This document shows positions 24,001 through 31,800 of a DNA stretch of 64,000 nt, one piece after another (the first letter of the stretch is position 1; each line of letters begins with the position of its first letter). Under the pieces are notes generated by a model, which was not told the DNA's origin, searched no databases, and saw only the letters and a list, made by a program, of their open reading frames with translations. A program made the position numbers and the translations under genes. The DNA is from Branchiostoma lanceolatum (taxonomy: Eukaryota; Chordata; Leptocardii; Amphioxiformes; Branchiostomatidae): the NCBI RefSeq assembly GCF_035083965.1, contig NC_089735.1:9078001-9142000 (forward strand), read 5' to 3'.

Positions 24001-24006
24001 CTGCAT
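1..24006 (-). CDS. ANKHD1: ANKHD1/ANKRD17 (mask) orthologue, 5' part, 25 coding exons
   Basis: Large ankyrin-repeat scaffold. In animals this family (Drosophila mask, vertebrate ANKHD1 and ANKRD17) carries two ankyrin blocks and a C-terminal KH RNA-binding domain and acts as a Hippo/Yorkie cofactor and in receptor tyrosine kinase signalling. The 25 exons placed here join in phase and give about 1548 residues: an acidic N-terminus, a first ankyrin block, a coiled-coil and low-complexity linker, and a second ankyrin block that ends at the window edge inside the GHVKVV repeat. The KH domain lies beyond base 1. Start chosen at 24004-24006 because the reading frame there runs into EVSE, which splices to VESFILD exactly as in vertebrate ANKHD1. 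Only one gene is seen, consistent with a state before the vertebrate ANKHD1/ANKRD17 split. The family assignment is very secure; the N-terminal 65 residues are less conserved. Confidence 0.95.
229..440. repeat. Dispersed repeat, about 210 bp, copy 1
   Basis: This AT-rich stretch has recognisable relatives at about 15462-15700 and 49540-49740. Shared blocks include TTCTTCATTTTTGTT, GCAGCTG next to a T-rich tract, and GTCATCCA...AATCAAATCAACATGG. In copies 1 and 3 it ends within 20-90 bp of an exon (ANKHD1 exon 24 and OGDH exon 21b). No ends or target duplications could be fixed. Confidence 0.45.
1580..1680 (+). repeat. Possible LINE/SINE 3' tail
   Basis: GTGCAATAAAGGACTTC is followed by a short (ATTC)n run. 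A similar tail, GTGCAATAAAGTTATTATC, occurs at 37160-37185 in OGDH intron 7. Poly-A-signal-like sequence before a microsatellite is typical of CR1-type or SINE 3' ends. The family is not established. Confidence 0.3.
3421..3495. repeat. Dispersed TCCAGTTGCTTGAGTAACT repeat
   Basis: It contains GTTGATGAAGGTTTGACATC and CAGGTAATAAAATACACC, then ATCCAGTTGCTTGAGTAACT. The left half is in the opposite orientation to the right half compared with the 36722-36806 copy, so it is rearranged or foldback. It lies in ANKHD1 intron 18. Confidence 0.6.
3851..4080 (+). repeat. tRNA-derived SINE-like repeat
   Basis: AGTCCAGTGGTTAGCGAC resembles an RNA polymerase III A box and GAGTTTGAATCCCGG a B box, spaced as in a tRNA gene but without a foldable tRNA. 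The 3' part includes GTGCTTGTCGAAAAGAGCTAG, shared in form with other repeats here. A diverged relative with GGTGGTTAAGG and GGTTTGAATCTG lies at about 6880-6975. Confidence 0.55.
5727..5957. mobile_element. Short TIR element, CAGGGCTGTC family
   Basis: It starts CAGGGCTGTCGCCAGGAC and ends CCTGGAGACAGCCCTG, about 231 bp. A related element occurs at 14249-14468 in reverse orientation and shares the CATCCC...ACAGAAA and GGGACA...GGA interior. It lies in ANKHD1 intron 15. No convincing target duplication was seen. Confidence 0.5.
6462..6540. repeat. Dispersed TCCAGTTGCTTGAGTAACT repeat, inverted
   Basis: It reads ACGTCGATGAAGGTTAGACA, AGGTAATATGATACGCC and AGTTACTCAAGCAACTGGAC, the reverse complement of the 36722-36806 copy. 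A further half copy follows at 6640-6675. It lies in ANKHD1 intron 14. Confidence 0.65.
6880..6975 (+). repeat. tRNA-derived SINE-like fragment
   Basis: GCATGGTGGTTAAGGTTGTAGA followed by CTAGGTTTGAATCTGTAGC has the A-box/B-box arrangement of tRNA-derived SINEs, similar to the copy at 3851-4080. It lies in ANKHD1 intron 13 immediately next to exon 14. Confidence 0.4.
8404..8501. repeat. Exact 49-bp tandem duplication
   Basis: Bases 8404-8452 are repeated at 8453-8501 without a visible difference; the unit begins ATGTCAGGGATACAACTTG. It lies in ANKHD1 intron 12. The identity suggests a recent slippage or replication event. Confidence 0.85.
8947..9510. repeat. 44-bp minisatellite in ANKHD1 intron 11
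   Basis: A tandem array whose unit starts GCACGACATTCAGAACTGTG and continues TTTCAGGACATTGAAGAAAA. Unit starts at 8947, 8991, 9035 and 9079 are exactly 44 bp apart. About 8 clean units are followed by increasingly diverged and rearranged ones up to about 9510. The unit is not a multiple of three and the array is intronic, so it is not protein-coding. Confidence 0.85.
11781..11826. repeat. 23-bp tandem duplication
   Basis: A 23-bp unit beginning TCGCAGTGGAAAGGATACCG occurs twice in direct succession at 11781-11803 and 11804-11826. It lies in ANKHD1 intron 8. Confidence 0.8.
14249..14468. mobile_element. Short TIR element, CAGGGCTGTC family, second copy
   Basis: It begins TAGGGCTGTCTTC and ends CATGTCCTGGTGATAGCCCTG-like sequence. 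The right half matches the left half of the 5727-5957 element on the opposite strand. It lies in ANKHD1 intron 4, directly beside exon 4. Confidence 0.4.
14721..15095. repeat. Degenerate 50-65-bp tandem repeat overlapping the ANKHD1 exon 3 donor
   Basis: Six or so imperfect units each contain CTTGACTGTTTCAAAAAGGC, a CCCGAGGTGCCACC-like block and CAAAAACACCCC. The last unit runs into the 3' end of ANKHD1 exon 3. The bases around the real donor, ACTCACCCGTCTCCATCTTG on the plus strand, are echoed at 14951-14970 as ACTCACCCATCTCCAACTTG. Confidence 0.75.
15462..15700. repeat. Dispersed repeat, about 210 bp, copy 2
   Basis: This is a relative of the stretches at 229-440 and 49540-49740, including TTCTTCATTTTTGTT, ACTGAAAACTTCTTTTT and GATGTCATCCACATG. 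It lies in ANKHD1 intron 2. The family was not identified. Confidence 0.45.
15860..16270. mobile_element. Short TIR element with GTGCACC subterminal arrays
   Basis: The ends are CAGGGCTCGAAAT and its complement ATTTCGAGCCCTG, about 410 bp apart. Directly outside both ends is ATCAA (15855-15859 and 16271-16275). Near each end the motif GTGCACC, in both orientations, recurs several times. The terminal sequence suggests a hAT-like non-autonomous element, but the visible direct repeat is only 5 bp. It lies in ANKHD1 intron 2. Confidence 0.6.
16531..23811 (-). other. ANKHD1: ANKHD1 intron 1
   Basis: A 7.3-kb AT-rich intron. It contains the hAT-like element at 16734-18174, a SINE-like fragment on the minus strand at about 21770-21890, and a partial copy of the CAGGGCTTGAAAT repeat family at about 19153-19260. 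No coding exon could be supported in the remainder; scattered open frames are short and show no recognisable protein. Confidence 0.6.
16734..18174. mobile_element. Non-autonomous hAT-like DNA transposon
   Basis: The element is 1441 bp and ends in a perfect 14-bp terminal inverted repeat, TAGAGCTGTGTACC. It is flanked by the identical 8-bp direct repeat GCATACAC at 16726-16733 and 18175-18182. Eight-base target duplications and TAGAG/CAGGG-type ends are characteristic of the hAT superfamily. Both ends are loaded with GGTAC-type subterminal motifs. No transposase-like protein is seen, so it is probably mobilised in trans. It lies in ANKHD1 intron 1. Confidence 0.8.
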
Positions 24007-24200
24007 CTTCCGCGTTCTGCTTCACATAGGCACGTTTTCTGTCTGTCTGGCAGTGCTAGTGAAGAAATAATAGTGGAAATGTCGTGAGAGGCTGTCACCT
24101 CAGTCGCTACTCTCCGCCATTATGAAATGTGACTGACCCGGATGTAAGCTAACCGCGGGAAAACGACAGGAGACAAATTTATCTATATATTAGAAATATC
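24007..24200 (-). promoter_or_regulatory. ANKHD1: Probable ANKHD1 5' UTR and promoter
   Basis: Directly upstream of the proposed start. On the minus strand, bases 24114-24123 read ATAATGGCGG, a good match to the YY1 element common at housekeeping transcription starts. An ETS-like ACCCGGATGT (plus strand) lies near 24137. No TATA box was seen. The start site is inferred. Confidence 0.4.
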
Positions 24201-27200
24201 ACGACTTTATGTGCATGAGTAAAAATCTTAAAATTAGTATACAAAAATATAAAGTATTATACTACCTCTGTTTAGGAAAGTTCTGTACTTCTTCCATAAA
24301 AACTGTTTTAATGCTAGTCCTACATACGTGTACATTTGGCAGCGGCCAATAGCAGACCTCGCATGCCGACACTTACCACGTGACTGTTAATTGGGGTTCT
24401 GAAGTTACTGAGAAAGTGAGAAATGGGAAGGAAAAAGACATATTTACAGAGTACATGGCCCTTATGTTTGTGTAGATAATCATATTTCGTTCTTCATAAT
24501 CAATATGGTTTCCTGTCAAAACTTTGATGGGGCACAAAGTGACAACGCAATTTTGATTTGTCATCTTCAAGCTCATATCAGTTTATATGGTTCATCCTGT
24601 CTACTTTCCGTAATACGAAAAAAGCTCGGTACTTCGAAATTCATACGCATCTGAAAATTGGTATCATTAATAATCTATTTCCCCGGCAGTATACTGGTTG
24701 GTTGGCTGGAACTGTCACCCTCAGTGCGCATGCGTGATTACAATGATATCTTGAAGTACTTCAGCCTAAGTCAAAATCGTGACACAATCAATCAATCCTA
24801 ATCCGAAGTGACATACAGTTGTTACAATCAGCCCATTGTGTTTGATGTTATTGAAGAGATTTAACTCACCACAACCAGAGCAACTTTATCACGGGCATAG
24901 ACATATCATTAGTACGCGTCAAGCAGATCTGCAGAGGAATGGGCCCGGCTGGTTTTTGACGTGGTTTTACATTAAGGCGTCGGGCTAGCGGGCTTTGTGT
25001 CGCCAACCCATACGTATAAGTTAGTGACATAAAGAAAACGGGACAAAATGGAAATGAGTGTAAAAGGGAAAAAATGTAATATGAGAAAGAAAAATTAATA
25101 AGAATTAAAGGAAAAACACATTCTTCCGGCAGGAGTTTGCAAGCTCATACCCATAAAGGCAGCTTTAAAAAAATCCATCGTGAGACGAGTTAACGTTACT
25201 TATTATTTGGTCACCCCAACTCACACGCGATTCTAATTCAACGAATTGATATCCCTCCAGACGACAACGATCATACACTAAGATTTATTCGGTCATTGTC
25301 AGCCGAAATCACACTTTGGCTCCAGCGCAACCATTCGGACGGATAATGAGGTCCGTCGGGACACATTTCATATCTGTGGCGGAGAGAGGCCCGGGAGTAG
25401 GCGTGAGCAGACTTGCGGTCTTTGGAAAAGCAATAAAAGATCATAAAACGTTTGGGCGACAAGAGTTAATCTTCGATATGTAACGTAAACCCGATTCCAA
25501 CTTCTGAGGCGGCAACCTTTGAACGACTCAGTTAGCCACCAAAACTCTCTGACATGATGATGAGTATAGTTCAAACACTTTTTTTGATGAAGAAAAAAAA
25601 ACAGTATTTTGTAAGTTATGTGTGTTTTGTTGTCTTTTAAAACGTACTGTTATATCATGGATCATACTCCATCTCTCACGTCTCAGTTCATAATTTTGAT
25701 CAGCAGCTGAACGGTCTCCGACATCCAGCGACAAAGGGCACAGGCACTCGGATCCGAACAGATACTCTCTATAAAGCAGAGGTTACGGGAGAAGATTGTG
25801 ACCTTCGAATTCTGATCATATGCCTCGTTTTCTGTCGGCTGAGTCTTCCCCAACCTCTGCTTGAAGAGTAAAAGCTGACACACGAAATCTATATAAGGTT
25901 TTTACTGCGGAGCAGTCCCCAGCCGGTCCAACTGATCACAGTACGTCTTATATGTCCCAAACGAGATCATGAAGAGAATGAGTTAAGTTAACTTTTACTG
26001 CGGATGTTATCGCCGATGGAAATGTTACGAGATCATAACTCGACCTGGAGGCAGAAATATCAGGAATTGATGGTGTCTTAGGGGCACAATTTTCATTTCA
26101 GGCCTTTCATCGTTACTATGAACCAAGTCCAGTCTAGATGTAATTTGGACAACCTGAAGGGAGTACCGAAGACATCACTGCGCTAGGAGGAGACACTAAA
26201 CTACTGGCACTATGCGGATCCGATGGAAAATCTATCAACGCAGATTGAGCGTTTGTAGATACATGTAACTAATACTTGTGTCCTGATTATGACGTATTGG
26301 AGCAACTAAAAAGAAACGGGCAGATCGGAATTTTGAATGAAAAAAATCGATGATTTGCATGTGCCAAACCACTGTATTTTCTTTATTTCTAGTGCCATAT
26401 ATTTGTATTGTTATTATTATAGCCTGCTCTGAATCTGTTGCCTAGAATGTTTCGATATGTTCAAACGCAGTAGATGTTGCAGATGGTCGATTCCAAGTTG
26501 ACACCATCAAAATGCTAATACTGTACGCTAAACAAGTGCCGAACTGACGCTTTTTTTCAACGAATACACCAAACATATATGCATAACCCCATGGGCATTT
26601 CGAGATTTAATTAGCCTTTGATTTATTTCATCATGCTGATAGCCCTTCGGCTCGACGAGCACCGATTACTGCAGAAATAGATTTCACCGCCAGGTGGTGT
26701 GCTTTATCTGCAATTTGTAGCCTGCTCTGGCCCTGACCAAGCCTTGACCGGAAAGCGTGCCCCAAAAGGTCAAGGTATTGATCACTTACTGGGAAGAAAA
26801 CATATGCATAATCGATAGCGTTTCCGTGCGACGGGTTCTCAGTCACAGAACAATGTTTTATCGGACCTGAGTCAAAAATATGATTAAGGAAAGCCTTGTG
26901 TTTCTGACATGTCTGAAGTCGTCACATATAAATAGCACATTTTGGCCAGTGCATCATCACAGAAAATACGTGTCCGCTATACTAATATTTTTGGGGTTAC
27001 AGAAAATAGTTTGAGAACCATTTACCTTCAGAAATAATAGCTGCCAGGTAAGACACGTGCATCCGTTTAATAATAGATATAGAAATAGAAGGTGAGTGCC
27101 CTGAAACGGCGATTCTGTTTCAGTGAAATGATAACACCAAAAATAGTTACTCAAGCAACTGGATAAAATTTTGAAACATGATTATTGCTTCGATTGAAAT

Positions 27201-28000
27201 AGAAAATGTAAAATATAACCGTGACTTCTGACGAAAGGGAAACGTTATGACAACTTTTTATCATTATGTGAGAGTGATGAAGCCCACCAAACTGGCATGT
27301 AACAGAGGACATGGAGACCTGAAAAGTAGTATCGCCTGGCTGAAAGAAGCTGGGGCACGGCGGCCGCGCTGGATGGAAACCGTCACTGTCCAGCGGCTAG
27401 CACCTGGAGCCGGAGGCACCGTGTTTAAGCCTCCGTTGCAGGCTTCCCCACGGCAATTTTTCAACTTATCGGGGCCAGATTCTTTGTCTGGGCTTGGCCG
27501 TATCTGCTGGGGCCCCGTATCTGCTTGGACGAGGTCGGGCTATATCAACTCAAACGAATGTCGTCTGCCTCTTTTTGAAACGCCATTTTCGACAGAGACG
27601 GCGGCTACAGGCCCTTCAAATATCTCAGTATTGAGCGTAGAAATAATCGTTGAAGCGCTTTTTAAAAATTCTTTTCACCCTGTGAGCAGTTACTGGGCCA
27701 AGTTTAAACCAATAATTTAGTCGCCAGCCTGAACCAATGACTCCCTCATAAACTCACTGGCTACTAGAGTAGCGTCATGTATGATTGAGTGATCAAAGAG
27801 GACGTCACTTAACTCACAATAATTAATTGATTTGTCCCTTGGAAGTTTATCACTTTAATAAAGTTTGGCCTGGAACTCAGAATCATCAGAAAATTGTCAA
27901 CTATTGAACGTTTGCCGCTTTGTCAGTGAAAAATGTATATCGCCAAGAGCAAAGCAATATGATTCATTGTAACGTTAAATGAATTATTTCCTCCTAAACG
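24201..28000. other. Intergenic spacer between ANKHD1 and OGDH
   Basis: About 3.8 kb between the two divergent genes. It holds a copy of the dispersed GTTACTCAAGCAACTGG repeat at about 27140-27180. Open frames up to 157 codons (27247-27720) have no recognisable domain and no splice partners. No gene, RNA or array could be supported. Confidence 0.5.
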
Positions 28001-28029
28001 TAATAAACGATTGTCTTATAAAGAGTTTT

Positions 28030-28296
28030 TGACGTCAAAACAATGCCCAACTTGGTCTCACATAAAATTTTCTCCGCACTGTCCCTCCATTAAATTCCTC
28101 GCACAATGCCCTTATGCTGCTAGTTTATTAATTTCTGGATGAAAACAAGCAAAATGATTTCCCAAGGATGTTAACATTTTCTCCGCACGTAATAAAAGGT
28201 GCGGTATGGGATTGAGTTTTTAAAGAATTTCTGACGTCACGGGCAACGCCCATCTGTAGGTCACCTGTCATGCGCAGTACGTATTTTATGACGTCA
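28030..28296. promoter_or_regulatory. Three perfect CRE palindromes upstream of OGDH
   Basis: TGACGTCA occurs at 28030-28037, 28232-28239 and 28289-28296, all within about 370 bp of the inferred 5' exon end. A TCATGCGCAGT half NRF1-like site lies at about 28267-28277, and AGGTCA half-sites lie near 28257 and 28313. These factors are known regulators of mitochondrial genes in animals. Occupancy is inferred. Confidence 0.5.
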
Positions 28297-28299
28297 CCA

Positions 28300-28863
28300 G
28301 AATCCCTCACAGAGGTCATCTCGTACGGACCCTGTTGCGCTACCTGCACGTATCTCCAAGAAATTTTGTCTTTACACCTCTTTAAGACTCTCCTTTGAAG
28401 GTAAGACGCACTTAGACAATTTGACAGCTATTTATACTTGTGTGTGAATATTTTTTGAGCAGCTGTTCGTACATCGTTGGAGCGATGACAAGCTTTTTTT
28501 GGAAGTTGTCAGACGATATGGATCCGATTTCGTCATGATGTTGTGTGCGCGGGTTTTCTCCTTGAGGAACTCAAGCCACAACAAGGGGGCGGTTTTCTCT
28601 TCTTACAGGTTGATTTTACAAATCTAAACGTAAATGAACAACAATAGAGTTAACCTTAAAGCAGATTCACACTTCGAGGGTATTGACAGCACATACAGTA
28701 TTCTTGTTTTTACAGGTTGCAGAAAGGACAGTGAAAGTAAAAAGCCGCCCTCCCCCCTTGAAGAAGAGTCCGGTTTGAAGAAAATTTGAACATCTTCACT
28801 CGAGGGATACCACAAGTGAAAGTGCCCACCACGTGGTGTGCCAAAATACACATTTAAGACATT
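28300..28863 (+). other. OGDH 5' UTR with a probable intron
   Basis: A strong donor, GAAG|GTAAGA, ends a probable non-coding exon at 28400. A matching acceptor, TTCTTGTTTTTACAG, ends at 28715. Splicing these removes 315 bp and brings the 5' end near the CRE cluster. The coding start follows at 28864. The transcription start is not determined. Confidence 0.5.
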
Positions 28864-31800
28864 ATGTACACCTTAAGGACGTTTTGGACTAGTGGGCCCA
28901 AGTTGGCCCGTGGTGTACTTAGCCAAGGTGTGCCGGCGGCGGTGCGAGGAACCCCCGCCCAGCCAGCCCGCCTGTTGACCACCTCAGTACAACAGGAGTC
29001 TTTCCTAAACGGGAGCAGCTCCAACTATGTGGAGGAAATGTACTCAGCCTGGCTGGAAGACCCCAAGAGTGTCCACAAGGTAGGTGCATGTGCTGCTGGT
29101 CACATACATAATGTAGTGGTTGACCTTGACCCCATATTTAAAAGCAATATGTAAATACAGTTGCATCATATGTGAAACATTCACTCTCTTTTGAGGTGAA
29201 GCATTTTTTGTATTTCACCGCAAGGGAGTGAAGAATTGTTTTTCGGCTTGTCTGTTTGTCTGTGTGTGCGTACTACATGTAGTGTGTTTTTGTGCATGTG
29301 TGTGTGTAATGTTTCGGCACTAAATTTTTTGTGTCCTCCCAGAGGGGGTGAGGTCTGCTATCTCTGATTGCCTTTTCCTATTGGCTGATACTGCAATGCG
29401 GCTTCGCTAATGTTAATATTTTCAGCCAAGCACACCAGATCACCCCTCCCCACTCTTATTGGCAGTATGTACATTGTTATAACAGTTCAATCGCCACTTA
29501 CTGACCAGTCTAACTGGTCCAGACCTTTTTTTAGTCTAGTGGTAAGTGTGTTGGGTTTGTGCGCTGGTGGCCCAGGTTCTATTCCCGATGTGGGAAACAC
29601 TGAAACGCACAAGCACAAACTGCACAAGGCGAGTAGGCTCCTGGCTCCCAGGAATCGAACCCGGGAACTGGTGTATTACTCGCCTCAAGCGTTTCATTGT
29701 GATAATTTAACCAGTGACATTAATTGATGCACGTGTAACCGTCAGTTGGACACCTCCTTTCGCCTCAGGCCATTCTATGATATAATTTAGGTGAGAAAAC
29801 AACAAGTTCTCTCCTGAAGGCTCTTACTAGTAATGCTAGAGAGGCGTTTCATTATTATAATTTAACCAGTGACATTAATTGGTGCACGTGTAACCATCAG
29901 TTGGACACCTACCCTCCCCTCAGGCCATTCAACAACATGAAGGTGAGAAAATAAGGGGTTTTCCTGTCCTGAAGGTATGTACAGCAAGACCATGTACTAT
30001 TAACCTGACCAGGCCAAAGTGGCAAAACTAAATAATTAACATTTCTTTAACAATTGGGCCCGAGTTCGATCCTAGGGGTCGACTCCAGCTCGGACATGTT
30101 GAAAGGGATTGCATTCGTCATTTCGGATGGTGACGTAAAGCCTGCGGCCCCGTGTATGAGGGAGCTTCAGGCATAAGCCTCAAGCATCAAACCTCTGCAA
30201 GTAAAAGAACCCAACACACTTATCGAAAAGAGTAGGGGTGACCCGGTGTGCTTGGACAGCCGTAGCGAAGCCGCATTGCACTACTAGCTAAAAGCGTCAG
30301 CCTTTCTATATTGGTAAGTTTAAAGCAAAAAGAGACCAAGAAATCCTGTTTATCATACCATGACATATTTATTATGTCCAAAAGGAACACCTGTTTGCAA
30401 ATGGCCAGCAAACCACATGGGAGTACTGTAGTATTTGCACTTGCATGCAGCTAGTCAAGTGGCTATAAGTAACCATATGTTAACCTTTAGCACTCTCTTT
30501 AGCCGTTTGGCGCCCAATTCCCTATTGGGTACAGAGTAAGGCAGCAAGAAGAAAGTTACTTAGTTAAAAATACAATGGTTTATTGTAACATTCCGCTACT
30601 CATGTTTGTTTTGTTTGTTTGTATTTGTTTGTTTGTATTGTTTGCATGGCTTTCACTCTGATTGTTACATGTATAAGCAAGAAGCCATTAACTTATTAAG
30701 GATGACATTCAAGGTTTTGTTGTAAAAACTCTGAGGTGGTTTGTACCCTTGTAGCAAAAAAAGGTTAACCCTGTTGGTGTTAGACAATGATCACAGCAAT
30801 GTGAAATTCATATGGTGTTTTTGATTCAACTTGCTTAATACATCGAGGCTCTAAAGTCTAATCCTGATCATGAGTTTTTGCATTTAAGAATACAACCTGG
30901 CAGAATCAGAATGTACATAGTGAAATATACTCATAACCCCCTCCCTCTCCAAAGTAAAGCAAAACAACAACAAACAAAAGGTCTTGATAAAATTCTGCAT
31001 GCCAAGCTGAAGCCTTATGTAGGACCAGAAAAATGGCTGATGATACTACTCTCTACATGTCCATATGGCCTGATTGGCATTTTGCCTAATAAGATTTCGC
31101 GGACATTTCTGCTCCTCTGCCAAGTACCAGATTTAGATTCGGACTTGATGTGGTGTCAACGGTGGGACCGTGGCCTTGTGGATACTAGTAGGGTTGTTGA
31201 CTCAGAACCTGGAGGTACTGATTTCGAATCTCTGATCGGGTTTCGATCCGATGTTGTGCCCTTGGGAAAGGTACTTTGCATTAAATTCTTCAATCGACTC
31301 AGGACAGGTGTAAATTTTGCCTAGGGACGTCCCTCCGCTGGGATAGGAGAGCCACACCTCAAGCACATTTTAATAAAACTCACCCTACTTACCGAAAAGA
31401 GTTGTGGTCCATCCCGGTGTGAGTGAATTAAACATATCTGTCTGAATATGCAGCTAAAAATGTACTGTTCAATACATATCTGGTGTATTATGCCATGAGG
31501 TGGTTTAATGGCAAGTGGCCATGCAATATAAACAGACAAAGCAATCACAAAAAGCTGTAACCTTTAGCACATTGAGGTTGCTGTTTGGCACCACATTCTC
31601 TATTAGTTACAGATCTAGAGTTAGGCAGCAGGGAGAAGGTTTTGAAAACGTTTTATTGTGTACTCCTTTGAGGCCCTTTATATATATTCTTGCCTAATTA
31701 TTACAGGTAACCTGGTTGCATTTGTCCATCAGCAGGAATGTAAAGCCTGCAGTCCACAGTATGGGGGAGCCTCAGGCGCTAAACCTCTAGATCTGTTGAT

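Larger units (their letters stand above)
15075..24006 (-). other. ANKHD1: ANKHD1 exons 1-3 (N-terminal region)
   Basis: Coding exon 1 is 23812-24006 (65 residues, acidic end SGSEEGEVSE). Exon 2 is 16374-16530 and encodes VESFILDPEDLEGHP through LEALLEAA. Exon 3 is 15075-15240 and encodes GIGKLSTADGKAFADPEVL and the SSVSCALDEAAAALTRM helix that precedes the ankyrin block. Donors are GTAAGT, GTAAGG and GTGAGT; acceptors are CATAG and CACAG, read on the minus strand. Intron 1 is 7.3 kb, the longest placed in this gene. Exon 3 ends within a run of tandem repeats that continues into the intron. Confidence 0.88.

Noticed and set aside
27247..27720. 157-codon open frame in the ANKHD1-OGDH spacer
   Set aside because: No recognisable domain, no splice partners, a biased composition typical of chance frames, and repeat sequence directly upstream.
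29560..29670. Possible tRNA gene (GGTTCTATTCCCG and GGAATCGAACCCGGG)
   Set aside because: The box motifs fit a tRNA-derived SINE; no complete cloverleaf could be drawn and the sequence recurs at 62395-62530.
30878..31324. 148-codon open frame in OGDH intron 1
   Set aside because: Overlaps a SINE-like repeat and has no domain or conserved splice sites.
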